Below are positions 26,277 to 35,797 of a DNA stretch of 64,000 nucleotides, piece after piece. Each line of letters begins with the position of its first letter. Position 1 is the first letter of the stretch. The translations under genes were made by a program, and so were the position numbers. The stretch comes from DATAZK01 sp965199805. Its GTDB lineage: Bacteria; Actinomycetota; Actinomycetes; Frankiales; Frankiaceae. The notes beneath the pieces were generated by a model. That model was not told the origin of the DNA. It saw only the letters and a list, made by a program, of their open reading frames with translations, and did not search any database. The DNA lies in assembly GCA_965199805.1 (NCBI GenBank), contig CBDATO010000001.1, positions 1,550,001-1,614,000 of the forward strand, read 5' to 3'.

Positions 26277-27737
26277 TCAGGGTATCGGCAATGCTTCCCG
26301 ATAGTCGGGCGCCGGCGGACGGTACGGAGCCACCGGGCGGGCACTGCCGCTCTTGCGCAACGCACCGCGGGCCATGGTGCGGCCGAACTCGACGAACAGG
26401 CCCGCGCCGCTGTGCGCGTCAGCCAGGACGTCGTCGAGCGCGGACGTGAAGGTGTCGACCTCCGCCTGCCCGGCGATGAGTGGCGGCAGCAGCTTGATGA
26501 TGTTGACGTTGTCGGCCGCGACCTGCGTCAGGATGCGGTGGCGGTGGAAGAGCGGCACCACCACGAGCTGCGCGAACATCGCCGTCCGCAGCGCCTCGAT
26601 CGTCTGGTAGCGCCGGCGTAGCCCCTTCGATTCCGGCTCGCCGAACTCCAGGCCGATCATGAGGCCCTCGCCGCGTACGTCGTGGAACAGCTCGTACTTC
26701 TCCACCAGCGGAGCGAGCGCGGAGCGGAACGCCTGCCCGGTCGTACGCGCCCGCTCGACGATGTTCTCGTCGTCGAAGGCGGTGAGCGTGGCGAGGCCGG
26801 CGACCATGGCCAGCTGATTGCGCCCGAAGGTGGTCGAGTGCTTCATCGCCCGGTCGAGCGAGCCGTAGACCGACGTCCACACCCGGTCGGTGGTCAGCAT
26901 CGCGCCGACCGGCACGTAGCCCCCGGACAGCGCCTTGGACACGGTGATGATGTCGGGCTCCAGCCCGTAGTGCTCGAAGCAGAAGAAGCGGCCCGTACGC
27001 CCGAGCCCGGTCTGCACCTCGTCCATCACCAGCAGGGTCTTGGCCTTGCGGCAGAGCGCCTGGGCCTCCTGCCAGTAAGCCGTGTCGGCGACGTGCACAC
27101 CCTTGCCCTGGATCGGCTCGGCGATGAACGCCGCCACGTCACCGCGGCGCAGCTCCCGGCGCAGCGCGGCGATGTCACCGAAGGGCACCGAGTCGCAGCC
27201 GGGCAGCAGGTGGCCGAAGCCTTCCTTGAAGTCCGCACCGCCGTTGACCGCGAGCGCCCCGGACGTCAGCCCGTGGAACGCGTGGTCGGCGTACAACACC
27301 CGCGGCCGGCGGGTGGACTGGCGCGCGAACTTCAGCGCCGCCTCGACCGCCTCGGCGCCCGAGTTGCAGAAGAAGACCCGGTTGATCTCCTCCGGGCTGC
27401 GGGCCACCAGCTGCTCGGCGAGCAACCCCGCCAGCAGCGCGCAGTCCATCTGCACCATGTTGGGCAGGTCGAGGTCGATCGCCTGGTGCAGCGCCGACTT
27501 GAGCGCCGGGTGGCTGCGGCCGAGCGCGTAGACCCCGAAGCCCGACAGGAAGTCCAGATAACGCTCGCCCTCGGCGTCGTACAGGTAGCAGCCCTCGCCG
27601 CGGACGTAGAACCGGTCGAACCCGATCGTCTTGAGCACCCGCGCGAGCTGATGATTCATGTGCTGCTCGTGCAGCGCGTAACTCTCCCCGTGCCGGCTGG
27701 CCAGGAGTGCGGCGACATCCAAGGGCATACCGGTCAC
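26277..27737 (-). CDS. Class III PLP-dependent aminotransferase
   Basis: A 486-residue ornithine/acetylornithine/diamine-type aminotransferase. It has FFCNSGAEAVEAALKFAR (phosphate cup), MDEVQTGLGRTG (the Asp binding the pyridine ring) and the Schiff-base lysine in VSKALSGGYVPVGA. The C-terminal extension after residue 440 has no match I recognise. The start is GTG 27737 or ATG 27728. The amino donor cannot be told from sequence; putrescine, lysine and ornithine types are all possible. Confidence 0.9.
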   Translation of the reverse strand: MTGMPLDVAALLASRHGESYALHEQHMNHQLARVLKTIGFDRFYVRGEGCYLYDAEGERYLDFLSGFGVYALGRSHPALKSALHQAIDLDLPNMVQMDCALLAGLLAEQLVARSPEEINRVFFCNSGAEAVEAALKFARQSTRRPRVLYADHAFHGLTSGALAVNGGADFKEGFGHLLPGCDSVPFGDIAALRRELRRGDVAAFIAEPIQGKGVHVADTAYWQEAQALCRKAKTLLVMDEVQTGLGRTGRFFCFEHYGLEPDIITVSKALSGGYVPVGAMLTTDRVWTSVYGSLDRAMKHSTTFGRNQLAMVAGLATLTAFDDENIVERARTTGQAFRSALAPLVEKYELFHDVRGEGLMIGLEFGEPESKGLRRRYQTIEALRTAMFAQLVVVPLFHRHRILTQVAADNVNIIKLLPPLIAGQAEVDTFTSALDDVLADAHSGAGLFVEFGRTMARGALRKSGSARPVAPYRPPAPDYREALPIP

Positions 27738-27787
27738 GGTAGTTCAGGCGGGCTCGCATTCGCGCAGATCGCGTCGTGGGCGCTCCG

Positions 27788-28207
27788 TCACGCATAGAAG
27801 CCGGGCGACGTCGCTCGTGCTGTCGCCTGGAGCGGCAGCTCCTCGATCGTTGCGTCAGCGTGCGACCGGACCCGACGGGCGAAGTCGAGGATGTGTTCGC
27901 GACTCTCGTGCGCAGTCACCCACAGATCGCTGCCGTCGGAGTCCTGCCATCGCTGCGTCATTTCCGGGAACGGGCGGCCGAATACCTCGCCGAAATACCT
28001 GGCCTCCCACACAGCTGTGTGTTTGATCAGGCCGAGGAGGTTCGTTCCGGTCGCCGTCATCGGCCGGCGGACGTCGTACTCGGAGAGACCGTCGAGTTTC
28101 CACACCAGGGCTTCCCGCGCCAATCGAAGCTGGTCGTGCAGTTGCTTCTTGGCGTCCGCGTCATTCACAACCGGCAGGCTCTCATAACGCGAGTTCGGGT
28201 TATCCAC
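27788..28207 (-). CDS. DUF664/DinB-like protein, C-terminally truncated
   Basis: A 139-residue protein with the N-terminal two-thirds of a DUF664 (DinB four-helix) protein: REALVWKLDGLSEYDVRRP, TNLLGLIKHTAVWEARYFGEVFGRPFPE and DLWVTAHESREHILDFARRVRSHADATIEELPL. The family normally continues about 35-40 residues, including a late helix with another metal histidine. Here it stops after ATSPGFYA, just before the aminotransferase gene. The codons are also less G/C-biased than nearby. It may be a decayed remnant; the intact family acts in mycothiol-type or metal-dependent reactions. Confidence 0.65.
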   Translation of the reverse strand: MDNPNSRYESLPVVNDADAKKQLHDQLRLAREALVWKLDGLSEYDVRRPMTATGTNLLGLIKHTAVWEARYFGEVFGRPFPEMTQRWQDSDGSDLWVTAHESREHILDFARRVRSHADATIEELPLQATARATSPGFYA

Positions 28208-28258
28208 AGATCCTTTCTGCGCAGCTCAGGGAGCCACTCTTGAGATAGAGTCGAACGC

Positions 28259-29707
28259 ATGTTCGAGACACTTTCTCCCTCCGGGGTGGTGGCTGCAGCG
28301 TTGATTGCGCCGCCGGGTCCGGAGGTGATTACCGCTCTGGACCGGGTCCGTATCGATCAACTGAAGCCGTCCGCCGTAGCCGATCTGCTGGTGGCGTGGG
28401 AGCGTTAAGCCGCCTATGTCGCCTCGTGCAGCTGTGCTGCTGTGGCGGCAACCGCAAAGGCGGTGCGGTCCGTCGAGAATCACCGCACCGCTGATGAACG
28501 CGAGCTGGCCGAACGGTCAGTGCGCTGCGAGGTAGCAGCAGCGGTCCGGATGTCCGAGGAGGTCGCGGACAACCGCATCATGGTCGCCGACGCCTTGTCC
28601 GGCCGGCTGGCCATGGTGGCGGCGGCATTGCGGTCCGGCGACCTCATCTTCTTGCAGGCCGCCGCGATCTGTGACGTCACCTCCGGGCTGACGGATGAGC
28701 AGGCGGTGTGGGTCGCCCGGCGGGTGCTGCCCCGCGCCCATCGTCAATCCCTGCGGCAGTTCCGCGCCTCACTGCGGCGGGCGCTGACCCTCGTCACCCC
28801 CGACCGGACCCGCAAGAACGCCGACACCGCAAGGACCCAGCACGACGTCGACTACTTCCGCCGCGACGACGGCCAAGCCGAGCTACGCGTCGTCGGTGAC
28901 GCCGCGGACGTGCTGGCGATCTACGCCACCATCCAGGACGCCGCCCGCAAGCTCGGCGCCGTCGAGAAGGGATCCGAGACCCCCCGCTCGGCTGGACAGC
29001 TCCGCGTCGCCGCGTTGCTCGGTCTGGTCACCACCGGCACCCTGCCGGACCTGGACGACCGGCCGTACAAGGTGACCGTCAACGTCACCATGGACCTGCC
29101 GACCCTGCTCGGCCTGCGGGACCGCCCGGCCGAGCTCGCCGGCTACGGCCCGCTCCCCGCGTCGATGGCCCGCGACCTGGCGATGGACGGCTCCTGGCGG
29201 CGGCTCGTGCACGACCCTCTGACGGGTGGTCTGCTCGACCTCGGCCGACGCGCCTACCGGCCCTCAGCAGCGCTCGCCCGCTACGTAAGGGCGCGTGACC
29301 GGACCTGCATCTTCCCGTTCTGCAACCGCCGCGCCGAGACCTGCGACCTCGACCACGCCGTCCCCCACCGGCCCGACGGAACCGGCGGGGCGACCTGCCG
29401 GCACAACCTGCACCCGCTGTGTCCCAAACACCACCGCATCAAGCACGAAACCACCTGGACCCTCACGACCAGCGACACCGAGCTACCCGTCTGGGTCAGC
29501 CCCCTCGGCCGGCACTATCCCGTCGCCCGATACGACTACCGGCCACCCGACGACACGGACTTCGACATTCCACGTGAGCCCGCACCACCCGACCCCGAAC
29601 CCCATGCGCCGGCGCCGGCGCCGGCGCCGACCGAGCGCGCGACGACCTACAGCACTCCCTGGACCACCGACGGCCCTTCGGCTGACACCGATGGCTGCCC
29701 GTTCTGA
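28259..29707 (+). pseudogene. DUF222 / HNH endonuclease (13E12 repeat family), interrupted by a nonsense codon
   Basis: From ATG 28259 the frame reads normally for 49 codons to LLVAWER, meets TAA at 28406-28408, then continues in the same frame as AAYVASC through the full DUF222 region to an intact HNH nuclease module. That module is CIFPFCNRRAETCDLDHAVPHRPDGTG...HNLHPLCPKHHRIKH near the end. Relatives have WERQAAYV, so a CAA-to-TAA change explains the break. The downstream part (from GTG 28442, 421 residues) could still be made. The C-terminus carries an Ala-Pro repeat tail. These genes are multicopy, poorly understood elements in actinomycetes. Confidence 0.85.
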
Positions 29708-29776
29708 CGCCGCCCGCGTGCGGACCGCGGCCGGCCGGGGTCTACAAACACAGGTAATCGACGACTGGAGACCGGC

Positions 29777-30223
29777 ATGATGCGTTTCAACCACATGGAG
29801 CTCACGTTCCCCGTCGGCACGCTCACCCCTGAGGCACGCAAGGAGATCGACGACTTCTACGGCACCGTCTTCGGCTGGACCGGGATGGACACCGAGGTCG
29901 TCGGCCAGTCACCGCACCTGCTGCGTCTCGACGAGCACACCAACCAGTTCATCCTGCTGGCGGAGTACAAGAAGCCGCTCTCCTCGCCGGGTTACGACCA
30001 CCTCGGGCTGCTGCAGGACACCCGCGAAGAGGTCGACGAGTTGCTCGCGAAATGCAAGGCGTACCAGGAGAAGGACGACCGGGTTCTCATCAAGGAGTAC
30101 GACGACCTGGTCAGCCCCGGGATGACCGTCCACGCGTTCTACGTGAAGTACCTGCTGCCGATCTGGTTCGACGTCCAGAGCATGGAGCGGGTGACCGCCG
30201 CTCCGGGATGGAGCTACGCCTGA
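29777..30223 (+). CDS. VOC (glyoxalase-like) family protein
   Basis: A 148-residue protein with an N-terminal MMRFNHMELTFPV strand containing the first VOC metal histidine, DDFYGTVFGW (the helix-turn typical of VOC modules) and a second-half strand PGYDHLGLL. Such proteins bind or cleave small aromatic or carbonyl substrates through a metal. The stop overlaps the start of the LLM oxidoreductase (TGATG), so the two are co-translated. Confidence 0.75.
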   Translation: MMRFNHMELTFPVGTLTPEARKEIDDFYGTVFGWTGMDTEVVGQSPHLLRLDEHTNQFILLAEYKKPLSSPGYDHLGLLQDTREEVDELLAKCKAYQEKDDRVLIKEYDDLVSPGMTVHAFYVKYLLPIWFDVQSMERVTAAPGWSYA

Positions 30224-31326
30224 TGGAATTCGCGATGTTCTACGAGATCCCCGTACCGCGGCCGTGGGACGAGGAATCCGAGCACCGGGCATACAAGGCC
30301 GTCATCGAGGAAGCGGTCTTCGGCGAGAAGATGGGCTTCTCCTCCTTCTGGACCGTCGAGCACCATTTCCTGGAGGAGTACTCGCACTGCTCCAATCCCG
30401 AGGTGCTGTACGGCGCGATCGCGGCGCTCACGTCGACACTGCGTCTCGGATACGGCGTGCGCCTGACCCCCAAGCCGTACAACCACCCGGTGCGCTCGGC
30501 GGAGTCGGCGGCGGTGCTCGACCTCATCTCCGACGGCCGGGTCGAGTTCGGCACCGGCCGCTCCTCGACCCGGGCCGAGCTCGAGGGCTTCGGGGTGCAC
30601 CCGAGCGAGACCCGGGAGATGTGGCAGGAGGCGGTCGAGCACATCGTCGGCTGCTGGACCCACGACGAGTACGAGTTCAGCGGCAAGCACTGGTCGATGC
30701 CCAAGCGGCGCGTGCTCCCCAAGCCACTCCAGAAGCCGCACCCGCCGATCTGGGGCGCGACCGGCTCCCTCGAGACGCATCGCCTCGTCGGCCAGCTCGG
30801 CCTCGGCCTGCTGTCCTTCGCCGTGGGCACCCCGCCGTCGGAGCTCAAGAAGCGCATCGACGTCTACCGCGAAGGCCTCGCCGAGTGCGAGAAGCCGCTC
30901 GGTGCCTTCGTGAACGACCGGGCCGCCAGCTTCACCATGGTGAACGTCGCGCCGACCACGCAGGAGTCGGTCGAGATCGCCCGCGAGTCGTTCGAGTGGT
31001 ATCCGAAGCACGGCGCCCGGATCATCGCGTCGGTCGCGCAGTGGCTCGAGGAGGAGAAGCTGGCGCTCGGCTCGTACGAGTACCTGCAGACGAGTGCCCG
31101 CCGGGTCGAGGAAGGCATGACCGACCTCATCACCATGGACTACCTGATGGACACCAACGCGTGCGTCGCCGGCGACCCCGACCAGGCCATCGAGATGTTC
31201 AAGGCCTACGAGGCCACCGGCTGCGACGTCGTCTTCTGCCTGATGAACCCGTACTCGATCTCGCACGAGAACGTCATGCAGACCATCGAGCTGATGGGAG
31301 AGCACGTCATCCCGGCGTTCCGCTAG
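30223..31326 (+). CDS. LLM class flavin-dependent oxidoreductase (luciferase-like monooxygenase)
   Basis: A 367-residue bacterial luciferase-family protein. Blocks are EKMGFSSFWTVEHHFLEEYSHCSNPEV near residue 40, LRLGYGVRLTPKPYNHPVRSAESAAVLDLISDGRVEFGTGRSS (flavin-site core) and PPIWGATGSLETHRLVGQLGLG. The ATG overlaps the VOC stop. It faces the aldehyde dehydrogenase gene, 4 bases of overlap at the 3' ends. It would hydroxylate or open a ring in a small-molecule pathway with FMNH2 or F420H2. Confidence 0.9.
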   Translation: MEFAMFYEIPVPRPWDEESEHRAYKAVIEEAVFGEKMGFSSFWTVEHHFLEEYSHCSNPEVLYGAIAALTSTLRLGYGVRLTPKPYNHPVRSAESAAVLDLISDGRVEFGTGRSSTRAELEGFGVHPSETREMWQEAVEHIVGCWTHDEYEFSGKHWSMPKRRVLPKPLQKPHPPIWGATGSLETHRLVGQLGLGLLSFAVGTPPSELKKRIDVYREGLAECEKPLGAFVNDRAASFTMVNVAPTTQESVEIARESFEWYPKHGARIIASVAQWLEEEKLALGSYEYLQTSARRVEEGMTDLITMDYLMDTNACVAGDPDQAIEMFKAYEATGCDVVFCLMNPYSISHENVMQTIELMGEHVIPAFR

Positions 31327-32741
31327 CCGGCCACCTTCGGTACGAAGACGCTCTTCAGCTCGCAGTACGCATCGATGCCGGCGACGCCCCACGACCGTCC
31401 GACGCCGCTCGTCTTGACGCCGCCGAAGGGCACGTTGGGGCTGACGTCGGGATGCTTGTTGACCCAGGACGAGCCGGACTCGAGCCGCTCGGCCAGCTGC
31501 GCGCCGCGTTCGAGGTCGGGGGTCCACACCGAGCCGCCGAGCCCGTACGGGCCGGAGTTGATCTCGTCGATCGTCGCGTCGAGGTCGGTGTAGGACAGGA
31601 CCGGCAGGACCGGGCCGAACTGCTCCTCGTCGACGATGCGCATCCCGGCAGCCACGTTGGTGAGGATCGTGGGCGGATAGAAGTAACCCGGCCGGTCGAG
31701 CGGCGCCCCACCGGTCACGGCCTTCGCACCGGACTCCAGCGCGTCCTCCACCAGCTCGCACACCCGCTCGAACTGCGGTCGGGTGGAGAGCGGGCCCAGG
31801 ATCCCGCCGTGTGTGGCCGGCCCGATCTCGGTGTCGCGGGCGATGGCCGCCAGCTCCTCAACGACCGCGTCGTACAGCGACTCGGGGACGTACAGCCGCT
31901 TCACGGCGCTGCAGATCTGGCCGGTGTTCGCGAACGCACCCCAGAAGAGGCCGGATGCGATCTCCGCCGGATCCGCGTCCTCGAGGACGATCGCCGCGTC
32001 GTTGCCGCCGAGCTCGAGCAGGACGTTCTTGAGTCCGGCCGCCGCGGCGGCCGCGATGTGCCGGCCGCCGGCGACGCTTCCGGTGAACGAGATCATCCGG
32101 ACGTCGGGATGCGCGACCATCGCCTTGCCGACCTCGTCGTCACCGGCGAGCACGTTGAGCACACCGGCCGGCACCACGTCCTGCCACAGCCGCGCGAGGT
32201 GCATCGTCGCGAGCGAGGTGAAGGGCGACGGCTTGGCCACCACGGTGTTGCCCGCCACCAGCGCGGCGACGATCTTGTCGACGATCATGAGGATCGGCGC
32301 GTTCCACGGGGCGATCGCCGCGACCACCCCGACCGGACGCCGCACCACCCGCACCTGGCGGGTCGGGCTGTCCTCCACGACCTCGACGGGCAGCGGGGTG
32401 TCGACGACGTGCCGGCCCCACATCACCGCCGCGTACGACTCCCCCGTCGCCGCTCCCCGCTCGCGCAGGGTGATCGCGTCGAGGTCGGCCAGGTTTGCCT
32501 GCAGGACGTCGAGCATGCGGGTGAGCACCTCGCGGCGACCCGCCTCGTCGGCCGCCCAGGCCGGGCCGGCCTGCCTTGCCGCGGCCACGGCACGGTCGAC
32601 CAGCTCCGGGTCGGCGGCCGGGCAGACGGCGAACACCTCGCCGGTGGACGGGTCGGTGACGTCGAAGGTGCGGCCGGTGGTGACCAGCTCGCCGCCCACC
32701 AGATGCGCCAGCCCGTCGAGGAGCTCGGTTATGTCGGTCAT
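31323..32741 (-). CDS. NAD(P)+-dependent aldehyde dehydrogenase
   Basis: A 472-residue ALDH-superfamily enzyme. The landmarks are APWNAPIL, a TVVAKPSPFTS substrate/NAD lysine region, FTGSVAGGRHI, the general base in LELGGNDAAIV, and the catalytic cysteine in FANTGQICSAVKRLYVP near residue 275. It oxidises an aldehyde to a carboxylate in the cytosol. The ATG at 32741 overlaps the upstream deacylase stop (ATGA), so it is third in a coupled amidohydrolase, D-aminoacylase-like, ALDH series. Confidence 0.95.
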   Translation of the reverse strand: MTDITELLDGLAHLVGGELVTTGRTFDVTDPSTGEVFAVCPAADPELVDRAVAAARQAGPAWAADEAGRREVLTRMLDVLQANLADLDAITLRERGAATGESYAAVMWGRHVVDTPLPVEVVEDSPTRQVRVVRRPVGVVAAIAPWNAPILMIVDKIVAALVAGNTVVAKPSPFTSLATMHLARLWQDVVPAGVLNVLAGDDEVGKAMVAHPDVRMISFTGSVAGGRHIAAAAAAGLKNVLLELGGNDAAIVLEDADPAEIASGLFWGAFANTGQICSAVKRLYVPESLYDAVVEELAAIARDTEIGPATHGGILGPLSTRPQFERVCELVEDALESGAKAVTGGAPLDRPGYFYPPTILTNVAAGMRIVDEEQFGPVLPVLSYTDLDATIDEINSGPYGLGGSVWTPDLERGAQLAERLESGSSWVNKHPDVSPNVPFGGVKTSGVGRSWGVAGIDAYCELKSVFVPKVAG

Positions 32742-34420
32742 GCGCGCACGCTCGGCTTGGCGAGCATGCCGGGGCGCACGTCGAGGTCCTGCTGCCCGTC
32801 GACCCGGATCGGCGTGCCGTTCACCAGCACATGGCGTACGCCGGTGGGCGCGTCGGCGGTCAGTCGCTCGGAGCCGGTCGGGAAGTCGGCGACGCGACGC
32901 ACCGGGCCGGGGCCCACCGTCGCCGGGTCGAACACCACGACGTCGGCGTACGCGCCGGCCACGAGCCGGCCGCGACCTTCGAGGCCGAAGATGTCGGCCT
33001 GTCGCGAGGTCAGCCGGGCGATCGCGTCCTCCCACGTGGTGAGGCTGCGGTCGCGTACCCAGTTGCCCAGGTAGTCGGTGGCCTGCGGGGCGTCGCACAG
33101 CTGACCGACGTGGGCGCCGGCGTCGGACAGGCCGAGCGTCACCCCGTCCTCGGTGAGCACTGAGCTGACCTCGCCGGGATCGTCGTTGGCCAGGATGCAG
33201 CCGACGCGCAGGCTGAGGTCGGGCTCGTCGAGCGCGGTGTCGAGCAGGACGTCGAACGGGTGCGCCCCGCGCTCCTCGGCCACCTCGAGCAGCCGGCGGC
33301 CGGCCAGCTCGGGGTGTGCGGTCGACTCGGCCAGGACGTAGGTGTTCCACCGCGGCTTGGCGAACGGGGTGCCCGTCTCCCACGCCTCGAGGGTCGCCGC
33401 GCGCCAGCTGCGGTCGCGGTAGGCGGCCCGCCGCTCGGTGAGCCCGGTCGCCATCAGCTCGGCGAACTTCGGGTTGACGTTCAGGGTGAACGGCTCGGCG
33501 AGTGACATCGAGAACTGCAGCGGCCGCGGCGAGACCTGCGGCCACACCTCACGACCCTCCGCGCGGCCTTTGCGGTTCATGGCCACGCTGTCGCGGTGCG
33601 AGCCGGTCGGCATGGTCAGCAGCGCGGTGTAGGTGAACGGGATCCCGACCTCGGGCTGCAGCTCGTACAGCTCGGCGACGCCCAGGTTCTCACCCGGCGT
33701 GAAGGCGCCCACGCCGCGGTGACCGTCCTTCAGCGCCCCGAGGATGGCGTCGATCTCGGCCCGCTCGGCGAAGCGGCTCGGCACCGGCTTGCCGTCGACG
33801 CCGCGATGGGTCGGCGCGAAGCTGGTCGCGAAACCGGCGGCTCCGGCCTCCATCGCCTCGCGGACGACGCTCGCCATCTCGGTGTTCTCCTCGGGAGTCG
33901 CCGCGCGCTCGTACGCGTCATCGCCCATGACGAAGAGGCGCAGCGCGGTGTGCCCGATGTAGGCACCGAAGTTCAGCCCCATGCCGTGCCGCTCGACCGA
34001 GGACAGGTACTCCGGGAAGGTCGAGAAGTCCCACGGGATGCCGGCCTCGAGGGTGGCGACGTCCATGTCCTCGACGTTTTCGAGGGTGCGCGCGATGAGG
34101 TCGCGGTGCTCGAGCCGCGTGGGTGCGATCGAGAAGCCGCAGTTGCCCGCCACGATCGTCGTCACGCCGTGGAAGCAGGACGGCGTGAGCGACGGGTCCC
34201 AGAAGACCTGCGCGTCGTAATGGGTGTGGATGTCGATGAAGCCGGGCGACACGATGTGGCCGGTGGCGTCGAGCTCGCGCTCACCGGAGAGGTCCGGCCC
34301 GATCGCGGCCACCCGGTCGCCGTCGATCGCCACGTCGGCGATGACCCCCGGGGTGCCGGTGCCGTCGATGACGGTCCCGCCCTTGATCACAACGTCATAA
34401 GTGGCGCCGTCGTACGTCAT
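32738..34420 (-). CDS. N-acyl-D-amino-acid deacylase-like amidohydrolase
   Basis: A 560-residue amidohydrolase of the D-aminoacylase/dihydroorotase-like subtype. The metal motif PGFIDIHTHYDAQ is near residue 65, GNCGFSIAP near 105 (the Cys of D-aminoacylases), and the late LSDAGAHVGQLCDA carries the catalytic Asp. Family members hydrolyse N-acyl or cyclic amide bonds with one or two zinc ions. Starts and stops overlap both neighbours by 4 bases, indicating strict co-expression. Confidence 0.88.
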   Translation of the reverse strand: MTYDGATYDVVIKGGTVIDGTGTPGVIADVAIDGDRVAAIGPDLSGERELDATGHIVSPGFIDIHTHYDAQVFWDPSLTPSCFHGVTTIVAGNCGFSIAPTRLEHRDLIARTLENVEDMDVATLEAGIPWDFSTFPEYLSSVERHGMGLNFGAYIGHTALRLFVMGDDAYERAATPEENTEMASVVREAMEAGAAGFATSFAPTHRGVDGKPVPSRFAERAEIDAILGALKDGHRGVGAFTPGENLGVAELYELQPEVGIPFTYTALLTMPTGSHRDSVAMNRKGRAEGREVWPQVSPRPLQFSMSLAEPFTLNVNPKFAELMATGLTERRAAYRDRSWRAATLEAWETGTPFAKPRWNTYVLAESTAHPELAGRRLLEVAEERGAHPFDVLLDTALDEPDLSLRVGCILANDDPGEVSSVLTEDGVTLGLSDAGAHVGQLCDAPQATDYLGNWVRDRSLTTWEDAIARLTSRQADIFGLEGRGRLVAGAYADVVVFDPATVGPGPVRRVADFPTGSERLTADAPTGVRHVLVNGTPIRVDGQQDLDVRPGMLAKPSVRA

Positions 34421-35583
34421 GAGGTCTCCAGGCCGTAGAGCGTGGCGCAATTGCGCCGGATGATGTCGTCGCGGACGTCGGGTGACAGGTGGGCGGTCTG
34501 CTCGGCCAGCACCTTCTGCGACTCGGGGAAGGTCGAATCCGAGTGCGGGTGGTCGCTCGCCCAGAGCAGCCGCTCGGAATTCATCAGGTGCGTGGTCTGG
34601 AAGGCGACCCAGTCGTCCTGGAAGGTCACGTAGACGTGCTCGCGGAAGTACTCGCTCGGCTTGCGCTGCAGGTCACCGGAGCCCAGCCAATTGCGGTGGC
34701 GCTCGACGGCGTGGTCGGCGCGGTACATCCAGTGCGGCACCCAGCCGGCGTCCGCCTCCGTGCAGACCACCTTCAGCTCCGGTACGCGGTCGAAGACCCC
34801 ACCGAAGATCATGGTGCCGATGACGTCCTGGCAGCCGCGGATGATGCCGAGGAAGCTGTTCATCTTCGGCCCGCGGAACTGCGCCTCGCCGAGGTTTCCG
34901 CTTCCGGTGAGGATGTGGAACGACAGCGGCAGCTTCAGCTCGACGGCCGCCCGCCAGAAGGGGTCCCACTTCGGGTCGTCGAAGTCACCCTCGCGGCTCG
35001 ACCCGTCGTAGCAGCCGGCGAAGCCCGGGAGCATGACCCCGCGCAGCCCCAGCCCGGCGATCCGCTCGAGGTCGGCGATGCCTTCCTCGACGCTGCGCAA
35101 CGCCGTCTGCCCGAGCCCGATCAGCCGGTCGGGATCGGTGGCGACGAACCCGCTGAGCCACTGGTTGTACGCGTCGAAGCAGGCCTTCTTGTAGTCGACG
35201 TCGGGGTGGTTGCAGATCAGCATCCCGACGGACGGGTACAGCACCTCGACGTGGACGCCGTCGCGGTCCTGCTCGGCGAGGCGCGCCTTCGGATCCCAGC
35301 CGCCCGGGTGCAGCTCGTCCCAGCCGACGTAGATGGACGGGCTGATCTTGTCCCACGGCCGGCCGGCGGCCGCGACCATGCCGTACGGGATCACGCTGCG
35401 CCCGTTGTCGATGGACATGGCGGCGCCCATCACGTCGTGCGTCATCGCCACGGGCGCCCGGTCGCGGTAGGCGGGGTCGATGAACGGCAGGTAGCAATCG
35501 CCGGGCTCGGTGATGTGCGAATCCGCGGAGATGGCGGACAGCGGTCGATCGTCGCGAGCCGGGCGGGTCTCCGTAACGGTCAT
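34417..35583 (-). CDS. Amidohydrolase family 2 metal-dependent hydrolase
   Basis: A 388-residue TIM-barrel protein. Metal motif SADSHITEP (D-x-H) is near residue 20, LSFHILTG near 225, and the catalytic aspartate lies in LLWASDHPHSDSTFP near 335. It belongs to the same broad family as the 15894-17087 protein. The ATG has AAGGAGTGAC just upstream, flanked by GTCAC/GTGAC arms that could mask the site in the mRNA. It leads the three-gene coupled run to 31323. Confidence 0.9.
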   Translation of the reverse strand: MTVTETRPARDDRPLSAISADSHITEPGDCYLPFIDPAYRDRAPVAMTHDVMGAAMSIDNGRSVIPYGMVAAAGRPWDKISPSIYVGWDELHPGGWDPKARLAEQDRDGVHVEVLYPSVGMLICNHPDVDYKKACFDAYNQWLSGFVATDPDRLIGLGQTALRSVEEGIADLERIAGLGLRGVMLPGFAGCYDGSSREGDFDDPKWDPFWRAAVELKLPLSFHILTGSGNLGEAQFRGPKMNSFLGIIRGCQDVIGTMIFGGVFDRVPELKVVCTEADAGWVPHWMYRADHAVERHRNWLGSGDLQRKPSEYFREHVYVTFQDDWVAFQTTHLMNSERLLWASDHPHSDSTFPESQKVLAEQTAHLSPDVRDDIIRRNCATLYGLETS

Positions 35584-35642
35584 GTCACTCCTTCGTGACC
35601 CACAACACTAGACCGCCGCAGTCGACCGCCGCACCGGACCCG

Positions 35643-35777
35643 TCAGCGGCGCAAGGTGATGAGCAAGATGATCAGGACGATCGCGGCGACGACGATCGCC
35701 GCGATGCCGAACGGATTGGGTCCGGCGCCCGTGGCAGCCAGGATCTGGGCACGGGCGAGCTCGACGGGTCCGGACAC
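35643..35777 (-). CDS. Small single-pass membrane protein downstream of the histidine kinase
   Basis: A 44-residue frame from GTG 35777. The N-terminal half is soluble; FGIAAIVVAAIVLIILL then forms one transmembrane helix, followed by a positive RR end. It lies 20 bases after the kinase stop on the same strand, so it may be the last gene of the two-component operon. GAGG occurs about 12 bases before the start. It is too short to assign; kinase modulation is a guess. Confidence 0.45.
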   Translation of the reverse strand: MSGPVELARAQILAATGAGPNPFGIAAIVVAAIVLIILLITLRR

Positions 35778-35797
35778 AGTGCTCTGTCTACCCTCGT

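Noticed and set aside
27700..29760. Mobile element or prophage fragment
   Set aside because: The HNH/DUF222 gene and truncated DUF664 gene hint at recombination, but I found no transposase, integrase, terminal inverted repeats or target duplication.
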